Source of the DNA: Rodentibacter heidelbergensis
GTDB taxonomy: Bacteria > Pseudomonadota > Gammaproteobacteria > Enterobacterales > Pasteurellaceae
Direction: 5' to 3'
NCBI RefSeq assembly: GCF_002000125.1
Contig: NZ_MLHH01000026.1
Coordinates: 1-36,470, forward strand
Length of the DNA: 36,470 nt
Shown here: one piece after another, positions 8,965-17,911 of the stretch
Layout of the letters: each line of letters starts with the position of its first letter
Numbering within the stretch: position 1 is the stretch's first letter
The notes under the pieces: model-generated
What the model was told of the DNA's origin: nothing
The model's database searches: none
The model's input: only the letters and a program-made list of their open reading frames with translations
Made by a program: the position numbers and the translations under genes

Positions 8965-9456
8965 TTATTGACTAAATGTTGAATTTAAGAAACTGGAGCT
9001 TGCTTGAAGCTGTTGGAAAAACCATTCAATAATAAACCCAAAGTGTGGAATCAAGGTTGATGATTTCCACCAATCGGTTTGTTCAAAATTCGTGAAGGTA
9101 TCCAAGAAAAATAAGATCGCTGCAACAATTAATGCACCACGCAATAAACCAAATGCCGCACCTAATACACGATCGGTGCCGGTTAGCCCGGTTTTATCTA
9201 CCAATTGTGCAATTACAAAATTAACAATCCCCCCCACAATTAATGTCAGCACAAACAAAATGCCAATCGCCGTCCCGTTTCGCACATACATTGATTCAAT
9301 TTGTGTTAAATAACTGGCGAGATAAGGATAAAACTGGCTTGCCACGATAAATGCAACCACCCAACTGGCAAGTGATAAAACTTCACGAACAAAGCCTCGG
9401 AGTAAACTGACAAGAATAGAAAAAGCGATAATGCCAATAATAATGTAATCGATCAT
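8965..9456 (-). CDS. cvpA: inner-membrane colicin V production protein homolog CvpA
   Basis: CvpA is a small inner-membrane protein needed in E. coli for colicin V production and linked to envelope stress tolerance; its biochemical role is not settled. The 163-residue protein has four hydrophobic segments, at roughly 2-22, 27-46, 60-82 and 98-118, and the conserved [12 protein letters not shown] and [12 protein letters not shown]. The frame stays open ten codons upstream, but the ATG at 9456 matches the family N-terminus ([12 protein letters not shown]) and has GAGAG about 8 nt before it. It is the first gene of the PurR-controlled cvpA-purF operon. Confidence 0.93.
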   Translation of the reverse strand: MIDYIIIGIIAFSILVSLLRGFVREVLSLASWVVAFIVASQFYPYLASYLTQIESMYVRNGTAIGILFVLTLIVGGIVNFVIAQLVDKTGLTGTDRVLGAAFGLLRGALIVAAILFFLDTFTNFEQTDWWKSSTLIPHFGFIIEWFFQQLQASSSFLNSTFSQ

Positions 9457-9479
9457 GAAAAAATCTCTCAATAAAAAGA

Positions 9480-9494
9480 GCTGCATAAAGCAGC
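9480..9494 (-). promoter_or_regulatory. short leader hairpin with T-run before cvpA
   Basis: On the minus strand GCTGC-TTTAT-GCAGC is followed by TCTTTTTATT, between the putative -10 TAGAAT and the cvpA ATG. The stem is only 5-6 bp, so an attenuator role is possible but weak. Confidence 0.3.
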
Positions 9495-9523
9495 CTGCGT
9501 ATTCTACAAAAAATAAAGCAAAA

Positions 9524-9539
9524 AAGAAAACGTTTGCGT
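9524..9539 (-). promoter_or_regulatory. PurR operator of cvpA-purF
   Basis: The minus strand reads ACGCAAACGTTTTCTT, a full match to the PurR consensus ACGCAAACGTTTNCNT. It abuts or overlaps the -35 position of a promoter whose -10 is probably TAGAAT about 17 bp downstream, so PurR with hypoxanthine or guanine would block initiation, as in E. coli. Confidence 0.88.
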
Positions 9540-9553
9540 AAGATTAATTTTGG

Positions 9554-9997
9554 CTAAATTTCTTGCCAAAATGAAGGAGCTAACCGTTGCTCCGCTTTCC
9601 TTAAAACTTCAGCCAAGTTTTGATATTTGGGGCTTCCCTCAACGATCGGTATAGGCTCATGGATCTTTTTTAGACGTTCACAAATGTCATAAAACCAAAC
9701 CGCACTTTGCCCGCTTAAAGGGGTTTCGGCACGTTTGCCCAACCAGTATAGCCCTTGTAGGGGAAGTGCCAATGCAAAAAGTGCGGTCAAAATTGCACTC
9801 GATAATGCCATCATTTCCTGCTTGGCATAAAGTTGCTGCCACACCACCGCAAACACGGCAATTAACGGCATGGTTTTTTGCGCAAAATCGGTGGCTTTTA
9901 TAATGCGGTTTTCAGGGAAAATCATGCCCAATTTAGCCTCTTTTGGCCAAGTTTTGAGATAAATCTGCCCCTGTTTCAAAATAGAAAAAAACGACAT
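9554..9997 (-). CDS. yfbV: UPF0208 inner-membrane protein YfbV
   Basis: The 147-residue protein begins [18 protein letters not shown], has two hydrophobic segments (about 43-58 and 64-86) and a hydrophilic C-terminus. This matches YfbV, a conserved gammaproteobacterial membrane protein linked in E. coli to keeping the Ter macrodomain insulated; its molecular role is unclear. It lies divergent to ackA-pta as in enterobacteria, which supports the identification. AAGGGAG precedes the ATG. It contains two complete uptake signals in opposite orientations (9699-9707 and 9779-9787), and another lies in its leader (10016-10024). Confidence 0.9.
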   Translation of the reverse strand: MSFFSILKQGQIYLKTWPKEAKLGMIFPENRIIKATDFAQKTMPLIAVFAVVWQQLYAKQEMMALSSAILTALFALALPLQGLYWLGKRAETPLSGQSAVWFYDICERLKKIHEPIPIVEGSPKYQNLAEVLRKAEQRLAPSFWQEI

Positions 9998-10085
9998 AAA
10001 ACTCCCTTAAAAATAACCGCACTTATCATACTCCAGTTCGCCTATGATTTCTATCTCATCAAATAGAGGTAGATTTCACTTTTCT

Positions 10086-10099
10086 TTGATTGAAGTCAG
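10086..10099. promoter_or_regulatory. weak FNR-like dyad upstream of ackA
   Basis: TTGAT-TGAA-GTCAG matches the FNR consensus TTGAT-N4-ATCAA fully in one half and poorly in the other. It lies about 60 bp before a candidate ackA -10 (TATTCT, 10143-10148). FNR activation of ackA is known in E. coli; the site here is tentative. Confidence 0.25.
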
Positions 10100-10162
10100 A
10101 TTTTTTCTTTCACGATGAATTTATTTTATGAAATAAAAGGTGTATTCTATAGCCGTTTGGTT

Positions 10163-10197
10163 TGTTCATCACATAACCAATGTGTGAACAAATTTTT
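10163..10197 (+). promoter_or_regulatory. terminator-like hairpin in the ackA leader
   Basis: TGTTCATCACAT (10163-10174) pairs with ATGTGTGAACA (10180-10190) with one bulged base, and TTTTT follows at 10193-10197. It sits 31-65 bp before the ackA ATG, downstream of a possible -10 TATTCT (10143-10148), so it would be transcribed. It could be an attenuator or an mRNA-stabilising 5' stem. Confidence 0.45.
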
Positions 10198-10227
10198 ATC
10201 AACTTTCAATCTATAAATAGGTTTCTT

Positions 10228-11427
10228 ATGTCAAAACTTGTTCTTATCCTTAACTGTGGTAGCTCATCATTAAAATTCTCAATTCTTGATCCCCTTTCAG
10301 GCGATGAAAAATTATCAGGTTTAGCTGAAGCCTTCTATTTACCGGAAGCGCGTATTAAATGGAAATTGCACGGTGAAAAAGGACAAGCCGATTTAGGTGC
10401 GGGTGCCTCTCACGCAGAAGCATTAAATTTCATTGTTGAAAATATTTTTACCAAAGATCCTGAATTACAAAATAGCATTTCTGCTATTGGTCACCGTATC
10501 GTTCACGGTGGCGAGAAATTTACTCAATCTGCATTAATTACCGATGAAGTTGTCCGTGAAATTGAAAATGCAATCCAATTTGCCCCATTACACAACCCGG
10601 CGCATTTAATCGGTATTCGTGAAGCGTTCAAATTATTCCCTGCATTAAAAGATAAAAATGTGGCCGTATTCGATACCGCTTTCCATCAAACCATGCCGGA
10701 AGAAGCTTATTTATATGCATTGCCTTATTCTTTATACAAAGATCATGGCGTTCGCCGTTATGGTGCTCATGGTACAAGCCACTACTATGTCAGCCGTGAA
10801 GCAGCAAAACGTTTAGGGGTGCCAGAAGATAAAGTCAATGTGATTACTTGTCATTTAGGCAATGGTGCTTCCGTGGCGGCGATTCGCCATGGTGAATGTA
10901 TTGATACCTCAATGGGATTAACCCCATTAGAAGGATTAGTGATGGGAACACGTTCCGGTGATCTCGATCCTGCAATCATTTTCTACATGCATAAAACCTT
11001 AGGTATGTCTGTTGAAGAAATCGAAACAACATTAACCAAAAAATCCGGTCTTTTAGGTTTAACCGAAATCACTAGCGACTGCCGTTATGCCGAAGATAAC
11101 TATGACAGTGAAGTTCCGGCCAAACGTGCATTAAATGTATTCTGTTATCGTTTAGCAAAATACATCGGTTCTTATATGGCGGTGATTGGCGAACGTTTAG
11201 ATGCCATCGTATTCACCGGCGGTATTGGTGAAAACTCTGCGCATGTGCGTGAAATTACTTTAGATCACTTAAAACTGTTCGGTTACCGAATTGATGAAGA
11301 ACGTAACCTTGCTGCACGTTTTGGTAATGAAGGGGTTATCACCAAAGACGGTTCACCACTTGCTATGGTTATCCCAACTAACGAAGAATTAGTCATTGCA
11401 CAAGATACTGCAAAACTTTGTTTCTAA
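10228..11427 (+). CDS. ackA: acetate kinase
   Basis: AckA interconverts acetyl phosphate plus ADP with acetate plus ATP, the ATP-forming step of overflow and anaerobic acetate formation. The protein has 399 residues (E. coli 400). It belongs to the ASKHA fold, with the phosphate-1 loop [12 protein letters not shown] at the N-terminus, [23 protein letters not shown] and TGGIGENS in order. The frame extends 16 codons upstream, but the ATG at 10228 gives the standard N-terminus and has AGG 8 nt before it. It lies 70 bp upstream of pta, with a hairpin between, and is divergent to yfbV. Confidence 0.97.
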   Translation: MSKLVLILNCGSSSLKFSILDPLSGDEKLSGLAEAFYLPEARIKWKLHGEKGQADLGAGASHAEALNFIVENIFTKDPELQNSISAIGHRIVHGGEKFTQSALITDEVVREIENAIQFAPLHNPAHLIGIREAFKLFPALKDKNVAVFDTAFHQTMPEEAYLYALPYSLYKDHGVRRYGAHGTSHYYVSREAAKRLGVPEDKVNVITCHLGNGASVAAIRHGECIDTSMGLTPLEGLVMGTRSGDLDPAIIFYMHKTLGMSVEEIETTLTKKSGLLGLTEITSDCRYAEDNYDSEVPAKRALNVFCYRLAKYIGSYMAVIGERLDAIVFTGGIGENSAHVREITLDHLKLFGYRIDEERNLAARFGNEGVITKDGSPLAMVIPTNEELVIAQDTAKLCF

Positions 11428-11441
11428 TTTAACTTAATCAC

Positions 11442-11469
11442 AAACTGCCGAATTTTCCGGCAGTTTTTC
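11442..11469 (+). terminator. intergenic terminator between ackA and pta
   Basis: AAACTGCCG and CGGCAGTTT flank AATTTTC, followed by a T-run (TTTTTCTTT). It is a full intrinsic terminator placed inside the ackA-pta unit, so part of the ackA transcripts should end here. Confidence 0.75.
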
Positions 11470-11497
11470 TTTACAACTCAATCAATTAAGGTTTGTT

Positions 11498-13636
11498 ATG
11501 TCTCGTACCATTATCCTTATCCCAATCAGCGCAGGTGTGGGTTTAACCAGTGTCAGCCTTGGTTTAATTCAATCTCTTGAACAAAAAGGCGCAAAAGTCG
11601 GTTTTATGAAACCGATTTCTCAGCCAAATTCAGGTGAGGATCAATTAGATCGCACCACCTCTATCGTGCGTACCAGCACCAATTTGGAAACTGCCGAGCC
11701 TTTTATGCTCAGCGTAGCGGAATCCTTGATCGGTCAAAATCAATCTGACGTATTATTAGAAAAAATTGTTGAAAATCATCAACAGCTTTCAAAGAATAAC
11801 GAAATTGTGGTAGTTGAAGGGTTAATTCCAACCCGTAAACATACTTATGCCAATAGCATTAACTATGAAATTGCCCAAGCCTTAGATGCCGAAATCATTT
11901 TAGTGGCCGCACCGGCGACAGAAACACCGGTGGCATTGAAAGAGCGTGTAGAAGCAGCTGCCTCATTGTTCGGCGGAAAACACAACCCGAATTTATTGGG
12001 TGTGGTGGTGAATAAATTTAATGCACCGATTGATGAATCCGGCCGTACCCGCCCTGATCTCACAGAAATTTTCGACTCTTTCCAACACAGCCATAACAGT
12101 GAAGCGGAATTAACAAAACTCTTCGCCAAAAGCGCTATCAAACTGCTTGCCTGCGTACCTTGGTCTGCCGATTTAATTGCCACCCGTGCTATTGATCTGG
12201 TCAAACACTTAGGGGCGGCGATTATTAATGAAGGTGATATCAACCGCCGTATTCGTGGCATTACGTTCTGTGCAAGAAGCCTACCGAATATGGTGGAACA
12301 TTTCCGTGCAGGCAGTCTGTTAGTGGTTTCTGCCGATCGCCCTGATGTGATTGTCGCCTCTGCGCTGGCAGCATCAAATGGTGTCGAAATTGGCGGGATG
12401 TTATTAACCGGTGGTTACAAAATTGATGCGCAAATTAATAAACTTTGCCAACATGTTTTTGAAACCACAAAATTACCGATTTTCCGTATTGAAGGAAACA
12501 CCTGGCAAACGGCATTAAACCTACAAAGTTTCAATCTTGAAGTACCGGTTGATGATAAAGAACGCATTGAAAACATTAAAAGCTATATGAGCGCACAATT
12601 CGATGCCGAATTTATCAACAGTTTAGTCGCAGGCTCTACCCGTTTACGCCGTTTATCCCCGCCAGCATTCCGTTTCCAATTAACCGAATTAGCCCGGGCG
12701 GCGAAAAAACGTATCGTTCTTCCTGAAGGAGATGAGCCTCGTACCATTAAAGCCGCTGCGCTTTGTGCTGAGCGTGGTATTGCAGAATGTGTCTTATTAG
12801 CCGATCCGGCCTCTGTTCAACGTGTCGCTGAAGCACAAGGTGTGGAATTAGGCAAAGGCATCACCATCATCAACCCGGCGGATGTGCGTGAAAATTATGT
12901 AGCACGTCTAGTTGAGCTTCGCAAAGCGAAAGGCATGACAGAAACCGCTGCTCGTGAACAATTGGAAGACACCGTTGTACTGGGTACGATGATGTTAGAA
13001 GCCAACGAAGTGGATGGTTTAGTTTCAGGTGCAGTGCATACCACAGCCAATACCATTCGCCCACCGATGCAAATTATTAAAACCGCACCGGGTAGCTCCA
13101 TTGTTTCATCTATCTTCTTTATGTTGTTACCGGATCAAGTATTAGTCTATGGTGACTGTGCGGTAAACCCGGATCCGAATGCCGAGCAACTGGCTGAAAT
13201 TGCTATTCAATCTGCAGATTCTGCGAAAGCCTTTGGTATTGATCCGAAAGTAGCGATGATTTCTTATTCTACCGGTACTTCAGGCAGTGGTGCGGATGTC
13301 GAAAAAGTGAAAGAAGCCACCCGCATTGCAAAAGAGAAACGTCCGGATTTATTGATTGACGGCCCATTACAATATGATGCCGCAGTGATGGAAGATGTGG
13401 CACGCTCTAAAGCACCAAATTCACCGGTTGCCGGTAAAGCCACCGTTTTCGTCTTCCCGGATTTGAATACAGGGAATACCACCTATAAAGCGGTGCAACG
13501 TTCGGCTGATTTAGTATCAATCGGCCCAATGCTCCAAGGTATGCGTAAACCGGTTAATGACCTCTCTCGTGGTGCATTAGTCGATGATATTGTCTATACC
13601 ATTGCATTAACTGCAATCCAAGCGACACAAAACTAA
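11498..13636 (+). CDS. pta: phosphate acetyltransferase, long form
   Basis: Pta converts acetyl-CoA and phosphate to acetyl phosphate, the substrate of AckA. The 712 residues are the long three-domain form. The N-terminal P-loop-like BioD/AAA domain (about 1-220, [17 protein letters not shown]) is followed by the DRTGG domain (about 225-335, with GGMLLTGGY) and the catalytic PTA_PTB domain (about 385-705). In the catalytic domain [26 protein letters not shown] and [10 protein letters not shown] are visible. AAGG is spaced 7 nt from the ATG. The gene ends at a bidirectional hairpin shared with convergent rnd. No frameshift or missing catalytic segment is seen. Confidence 0.97.
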   Translation: MSRTIILIPISAGVGLTSVSLGLIQSLEQKGAKVGFMKPISQPNSGEDQLDRTTSIVRTSTNLETAEPFMLSVAESLIGQNQSDVLLEKIVENHQQLSKNNEIVVVEGLIPTRKHTYANSINYEIAQALDAEIILVAAPATETPVALKERVEAAASLFGGKHNPNLLGVVVNKFNAPIDESGRTRPDLTEIFDSFQHSHNSEAELTKLFAKSAIKLLACVPWSADLIATRAIDLVKHLGAAIINEGDINRRIRGITFCARSLPNMVEHFRAGSLLVVSADRPDVIVASALAASNGVEIGGMLLTGGYKIDAQINKLCQHVFETTKLPIFRIEGNTWQTALNLQSFNLEVPVDDKERIENIKSYMSAQFDAEFINSLVAGSTRLRRLSPPAFRFQLTELARAAKKRIVLPEGDEPRTIKAAALCAERGIAECVLLADPASVQRVAEAQGVELGKGITIINPADVRENYVARLVELRKAKGMTETAAREQLEDTVVLGTMMLEANEVDGLVSGAVHTTANTIRPPMQIIKTAPGSSIVSSIFFMLLPDQVLVYGDCAVNPDPNAEQLAEIAIQSADSAKAFGIDPKVAMISYSTGTSGSGADVEKVKEATRIAKEKRPDLLIDGPLQYDAAVMEDVARSKAPNSPVAGKATVFVFPDLNTGNTTYKAVQRSADLVSIGPMLQGMRKPVNDLSRGALVDDIVYTIALTAIQATQN

Positions 13637-13653
13637 TCGCTATCATAAATAAC

Positions 13654-13696
13654 AATGACCGCACCTTGATTAACCAAAGTGCGGTCATTTTTTTAT
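13654..13696. terminator. uptake-signal hairpin terminator between pta and rnd
   Basis: AATGACCGCAC (13654-13664) pairs with GTGCGGTCATT (13679-13689) and is followed by TTTTTTTAT on the plus strand. The right arm is a complete uptake signal (AAGTGCGGT, 13677-13685); the left arm is a near copy in inverse orientation. Confidence 0.8.
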
Positions 13697-13702
13697 GATT
13701 TT

Positions 13703-14854
13703 TTAACTGTCAATCGATTTCAACAGTGTCAAAAGCTGTAAGCCGATTTCTCTACGCCACCCAACCAACAAATCCGGTAATTTCTCTTGCGATTCATTGT
13801 GTAGCCAAGCCCATTTGATTAACGCTTCTAAACTCCGTTTACTGGCTAAAATTTCTAAGGTTAAGCCTTGTGGGGTGAGTTCATAGGCCTTTTCTTGCAA
13901 AAGACGAAGGGCTTTCTTATAACGGGGATCATCAACAATACGCACAATCCGCTTCGGATAATCATAAGGCGAAATGCGGCGTGCCTGGGCTAAAAGTTGT
14001 AACATTTTCTTTCCACGCACCCTCACCTCATTATTAGACAGTCCCATTTCAAGCATTTCAGAGGTATTGCGTGGATTATGTTTGGCGACTTTCCATAAAC
14101 TCTCGGATTTCACCACATAAGAAAGGGCAAGATCCCGCTCTATCGCCACATCTTGTCGCCATTTTGCCAACACTTTTAAGCGAGCCAGCTCTAACGGGTT
14201 TAATTTCCAAACATTTGGAATATCCAAATAGGCTTTTTCTCCCTCTCTATCCTGCAATTTTTTCGTTTTACTTAATGCCATCGCACAATCAGACTGTACG
14301 GCATTCAACCAAAGGGTTGTCGATAATTCCTTTTGCAAACACTGATAAATCGGTAATAAATAATATACATCACCGGCGGCATAATGTAATTGCGTTTCAG
14401 AAAGAGGGCGTTTCATCCAATTGGTTCTTGTCGCCCCTTTATCAACCTCGGTATTTAAATATTTCAAGGCCAATTTTGCCAGCCCCACAGAATTTCCTAA
14501 CCCTAAGAAACGGGCCATAATTTGGGTATCGATCATCGGTTGCGGTAATTGATCGAATTCCTGTAGAAAAACCAGAAGATCTTCACTACAAGCATGAAGA
14601 ATTTTCAGTACTTTGCTATCTGCAAGTAAGGCAATAAAAGGCGAAAAATCCGTAATGGTTAAAGGGTCGATTAAGGAAATCTGCTCGCCGTCATAAAGCT
14701 GAATAAGCCCTAGTTTAGGGAAATAAGTAGAAACACGCACAAATTCCGTATCTAACGCCACGGCACTTTTTTGGCGAGCTAAGTGGCAACAATCCGCCAG
14801 TGATTGATTGTTTGTAATGAGAGAAAAGTGCGGTTGATTTTCATATGATTTCAT
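13703..14854 (-). CDS. rnd: ribonuclease D
   Basis: RNase D is a 3'-to-5' exoribonuclease that trims tRNA and other small RNA 3' ends. The DEDDy exonuclease domain is complete: motif I ALDTEFVR (D35, E37), motif II in LHACSEDLLVFL, and motif III around HYAAGDVYYLLP. The HRDC helicase-and-RNase-D domains follow (LARLKVLAKWRQDVAIERDL and LLVGWRREIGLQLL). With the start at the second of two consecutive ATGs (14854) it has 383 residues; E. coli has 375. AGAGG lies about 5 nt from that ATG but only 2 nt from the first, which decides the start. An uptake signal spans codons 7-10 of the gene (14826-14834). Confidence 0.95.
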   Translation of the reverse strand: MKSYENQPHFSLITNNQSLADCCHLARQKSAVALDTEFVRVSTYFPKLGLIQLYDGEQISLIDPLTITDFSPFIALLADSKVLKILHACSEDLLVFLQEFDQLPQPMIDTQIMARFLGLGNSVGLAKLALKYLNTEVDKGATRTNWMKRPLSETQLHYAAGDVYYLLPIYQCLQKELSTTLWLNAVQSDCAMALSKTKKLQDREGEKAYLDIPNVWKLNPLELARLKVLAKWRQDVAIERDLALSYVVKSESLWKVAKHNPRNTSEMLEMGLSNNEVRVRGKKMLQLLAQARRISPYDYPKRIVRIVDDPRYKKALRLLQEKAYELTPQGLTLEILASKRSLEALIKWAWLHNESQEKLPDLLVGWRREIGLQLLTLLKSIDS

Positions 14855-14878
14855 CATGACCTCTCTTCAAAAATAAAA

Positions 14879-14898
14879 ATGGGATATTGCTATCCCAT
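14879..14898 (-). terminator. fadD terminator
   Basis: ATGGGATA-TTGC-TATCCCAT is a perfect 8-bp stem followed on the minus strand by TTTTATTTTTG. It lies between the fadD stop and the rnd Shine-Dalgarno, so fadD and rnd are separate units apart from readthrough. Confidence 0.8.
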
Positions 14899-14913
14899 AA
14901 TACATGATGTGGC

Positions 14914-16602
14914 TTAATCTTTGCTGCGTTTGGCAAGTTCTTCATCTCGTAGCACCCGGCGTAAAATTTTTCCCACATTGGTTTTAGGAAGCGCCTCTCG
15001 AAATTCGATTTCTTTTGGCACTTTGTAACCGGTCAAATGCTGGCGACAATGCTGACGCAACTCATCACGGGTTAAACTTTCATCTTTTTTCACCACAAAA
15101 ATTTTAATGGTTTCTCCCGACACCTCATTCGGCACGCCAATCGCCACCACTTCGGACACTTTATAATTTAGCATCACGACATCTTCAATTTCATTCGGGT
15201 AAACATTGAAACCCGACACTAAAATCATATCCTTTTTACGATCAACAATGCGTAAATTATAGCTCTCATCCATAATGACAATATCGCCGGTGGCCATCCA
15301 ACCGTCTTTAAGCACTTCCTGCGTGGCTTCAGGGCGTTGCCAATAGCCTTGCATCACCTGTTCGCCTTTTACCCAAAGCTCGCCCGGTTCGCCAATCTCA
15401 GCTTCGCTTCCGTCTTCTTTGATAATCTTAATATCCGTATTGGGTACGGGTACGCCAATGGTGCCATTGTGTTTCACCACATTGATCGGGCAAGCGGCAA
15501 TAAGCGGGGAACATTCAGTCATCCCATAGCCCTCAATAATGCTACAACCGGTTAATTCATGCCAGCGGGTTGCCACGGATTGCTGCACCGCCATTCCGCC
15601 TCCCACGGATAACTTTAACGCTGAAAAATCGACTTCTTTGAAATTTTCATTATTTAATAAGGCATTAAATAAGGTATTCACGCCGGTAATGGCATGGAAA
15701 GGGTATTTTTTCAATTCTTTTACAAAGCCGTCAATATCTCTCGGATTGGTAATCAAAATCGCCGTGATCCCAAGTTCCACAAACAGCAAACAATTCACCG
15801 TTAAGGCAAAAACGTGATAAAGCGGTAAGGCAAGGATTGCAGTTCTTTGTCGGCTATTGTCCCCTAAAAACGGGTCGGCAATCCATTTTGCTTGAAACAC
15901 ATTAGTAATAATATTGCCGTGGGTGAGCATCGCCCCTTTCGCCACACCGGTTGTTCCGCCGGTATATTGTAAAAAGGCTAAATCTTCCCGCTCCACTTGT
16001 GGACGCACATATTGACGATATTTTCCAATGCTCAGCACCTCACGAAAGGTTACCGCATGGGGTAACTTATATTTTGGCACTAATTTTTTGACATATTTCA
16101 CAATGAAATTAACAAGAGTCCGTTTACCAAAGGAAAGTTGATCGCCCATTCGGGTTAAAATCACATGTTTAATATTGGTATTAAAGACAATTTTCTCGAG
16201 AGTGGAAGCAAAATTTGACACCACCACAATGGTGGTTGCACCGCTATCTTGTAATTGGTGTTCTAATTCTCGTGGGGTGTAAAGCGGATTGACATTCACC
16301 ACAATTAGCCCTGCTCGTAATACCCCAAATAAGGCGATAGGATATTGCAATAAATTTGGCATCATCAACGCAACACGATCACCCCGTTTTAATTTCAGTT
16401 CATTTTGCAAATAAGCGGCAAAGGCACGGCTTCGTTCTTCTAATTTTCTGAAGGTTAACACCTGCCCCATATTAATATAAGCAGGGCGATCGGGATGCTC
16501 GCGTATTGCCTTTTCAAACATATCTAAGATCGAGGCATATTTTGATGTATCTAATTCCGTCGGAACGCCCTCCGGATAATTTTGAAACCAAATTTTTTCC
16601 AT
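14914..16602 (-). CDS. fadD: long-chain fatty acid-CoA ligase
   Basis: FadD activates long-chain fatty acids to acyl-CoA with ATP at the inner face of the inner membrane. The 562-residue ANL-superfamily protein has the adenylation P-loop [11 protein letters not shown] (213-223), the YGMTECSPL motif and the FACS signature with DGWMATGDI and [17 protein letters not shown]. The C-terminal catalytic lysine is in [12 protein letters not shown]. Its length matches E. coli FadD (561). AAGGAT precedes the ATG. It lies downstream of yoaA-tsaB-slp, the same neighbours as in E. coli. No fadE or fadBA genes are nearby, so its role may be phospholipid acyl recycling rather than full beta-oxidation, which is inference. 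Confidence 0.95.
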   Translation of the reverse strand: MEKIWFQNYPEGVPTELDTSKYASILDMFEKAIREHPDRPAYINMGQVLTFRKLEERSRAFAAYLQNELKLKRGDRVALMMPNLLQYPIALFGVLRAGLIVVNVNPLYTPRELEHQLQDSGATTIVVVSNFASTLEKIVFNTNIKHVILTRMGDQLSFGKRTLVNFIVKYVKKLVPKYKLPHAVTFREVLSIGKYRQYVRPQVEREDLAFLQYTGGTTGVAKGAMLTHGNIITNVFQAKWIADPFLGDNSRQRTAILALPLYHVFALTVNCLLFVELGITAILITNPRDIDGFVKELKKYPFHAITGVNTLFNALLNNENFKEVDFSALKLSVGGGMAVQQSVATRWHELTGCSIIEGYGMTECSPLIAACPINVVKHNGTIGVPVPNTDIKIIKEDGSEAEIGEPGELWVKGEQVMQGYWQRPEATQEVLKDGWMATGDIVIMDESYNLRIVDRKKDMILVSGFNVYPNEIEDVVMLNYKVSEVVAIGVPNEVSGETIKIFVVKKDESLTRDELRQHCRQHLTGYKVPKEIEFREALPKTNVGKILRRVLRDEELAKRSKD

Positions 16603-16651
16603 TTTTTATCCTTTCTTATGATCATAAGGAAAAGCGGGGGGATTCTATCAC

Positions 16652-17191
16652 CTAATACAAATAATAGCGAATTTGTGGGGGATAAAACCAATCATAGCGC
16701 CAGTAATAACCTCGATTAAATCGCCAATCGTCATCATAATCCGGATAATAATCGACCCCAATTTTCCACAAGCGATAATTTTTCACTTTCACTACGGGAT
16801 AAACATAGTCTGCCTGATCAACCTTGCCTACCTGCTGTTTTTTTAATATCCCGCCCAGCGTAATATATTGGTTTTTTAAGATTTCAGGATCGATAAATCC
16901 CTCAAGATAGGCGATAAATCGCCCATTACTTTGGGCTTCCATAAGCGGCTTTGCATTCCATGAGGCAACCGGAAAACTTAAAATTTCAAGTTCTGTTTGG
17001 TTTTCTAATGCCTTGGCATGAATGATTTTGCCCCCTAAACGAATAGGGTGACAAGCACAGGCATAATCCTTCGGTTGAATTTGGGTTAAATCTGTTCGGG
17101 TAAAATTTTCTGCCTCAAGCCCTTTCGGAGCGGTAACGCAAGCCGTTAATCCTAAAAGTGCGGTGAAAAATAACGTTATTTTCTTAAGCAT
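16652..17191 (-). CDS. Slp/YeaY-family outer-membrane lipoprotein
   Basis: Slp-family lipoproteins sit in the outer membrane and in E. coli are starvation or sigma-E-linked; a precise function is not known. The N-terminus MLKKITLFFTALLGLTAC is a lipoprotein signal with the acylated Cys at 18. The middle holds the family core (IRLGGKIIHAKALENQTELEIL, FIAYLEGFIDPE). The last about 30 residues are very rich in Tyr, Trp, Arg and Asp. The start at 17191 forms TAATG with the tsaB stop. An in-frame ATG nine codons upstream is rejected because it puts charged residues before the signal peptide. It is the YeaY position relative to tsaB and fadD. An uptake signal lies in the signal-peptide region (17156-17164). 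Confidence 0.85.
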   Translation of the reverse strand: MLKKITLFFTALLGLTACVTAPKGLEAENFTRTDLTQIQPKDYACACHPIRLGGKIIHAKALENQTELEILSFPVASWNAKPLMEAQSNGRFIAYLEGFIDPEILKNQYITLGGILKKQQVGKVDQADYVYPVVKVKNYRLWKIGVDYYPDYDDDWRFNRGYYWRYDWFYPPQIRYYLY

Positions 17192-17901
17192 TATTCCCTC
17201 CCGGGTAATTTTTTCCATGCGACGGTATTGCGTAAATAAACGGGTTCAATCTCCAATGCGGAAATGGCTTTCCCCTGTTGCCAATCATTGATCGCAAGAG
17301 GCAACATCGATAAAGCACAAGGCAATTTAATTTCTGACCCTTTTTTTCCTTGCTGAGAAAATAGCTCATAGGCCCGCCAACCGGTTCCCACTAAAAAATC
17401 CTCTCCATCCCCCATTTGCGCCAAGGCTTGCGATGGCGAGCAAACTTGCTCAGGAACAATCGGCAGCCAATCAAAAAACTCACCCAAATTTGACCGCACT
17501 TTTTGACGTTGAAGGCGACAAAAATACACTTCATCCATTCTTGCATCAATGGCAGCGGCAACCTGCTCGACTTGATATTGCTCAAATGCCGCCTGTGCCA
17601 TTGCCGTTAAATTAGAAATAGGCAATACAGGTAAATCTGCGCCTAATGCCAATCCTTGTGCCACGCTGCAGCCTACACGTACCCCGGTGAAACTCCCCGG
17701 CCCCCGCCCAAATGCCAAGGCATCCAGTTGACTCAGGCGAATGCCCGATTGCGCTAAAATGTCATCCACCATCGGCAAAATACGTTGGGTATGAGTACGT
17801 TGTGCCAATTCATTGATGACGGTTTTTTCCCCTTTATAATAAAGTGCAACGGAACAGGCTTCCGTTGAGGTATCCAATGCAAGTAAGGTTAAATGATCCA
17901 T
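17191..17901 (-). CDS. tsaB: tRNA threonylcarbamoyladenosine synthesis protein TsaB
   Basis: TsaB is the non-catalytic scaffold that binds TsaD and TsaE to make the t6A37 modification on ANN-decoding tRNAs. The 236-residue ASKHA-fold protein begins LTLLALDTSTEACSVAL and has the diagnostic AFGRGPGSFTGVRVG at 63-77. It lacks the metal-binding histidine motif of TsaD, as expected. It lies 10 bp downstream of yoaA and overlaps the slp start by one base (TAATG), giving the conserved yoaA-tsaB-yeaY order. An uptake signal is at 17493-17501. Confidence 0.95.
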   Translation of the reverse strand: MDHLTLLALDTSTEACSVALYYKGEKTVINELAQRTHTQRILPMVDDILAQSGIRLSQLDALAFGRGPGSFTGVRVGCSVAQGLALGADLPVLPISNLTAMAQAAFEQYQVEQVAAAIDARMDEVYFCRLQRQKVRSNLGEFFDWLPIVPEQVCSPSQALAQMGDGEDFLVGTGWRAYELFSQQGKKGSEIKLPCALSMLPLAINDWQQGKAISALEIEPVYLRNTVAWKKLPGRE

Positions 17902-17911
17902 TCTCTTTCCA

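Noticed and set aside
10180-10227. 16-codon extension of AckA or a leader peptide in that frame
   Set aside because: No ribosome-binding site, the start is inside the hairpin, and the standard N-terminus begins at 10228.
11863-12261. 132-codon frame antisense to pta
   Set aside because: Composition and position are those of an antisense shadow.
14071-14520. 149-codon frame antisense to rnd
   Set aside because: No recognisable domain and wholly inside a conserved gene; long open shadows are common here.
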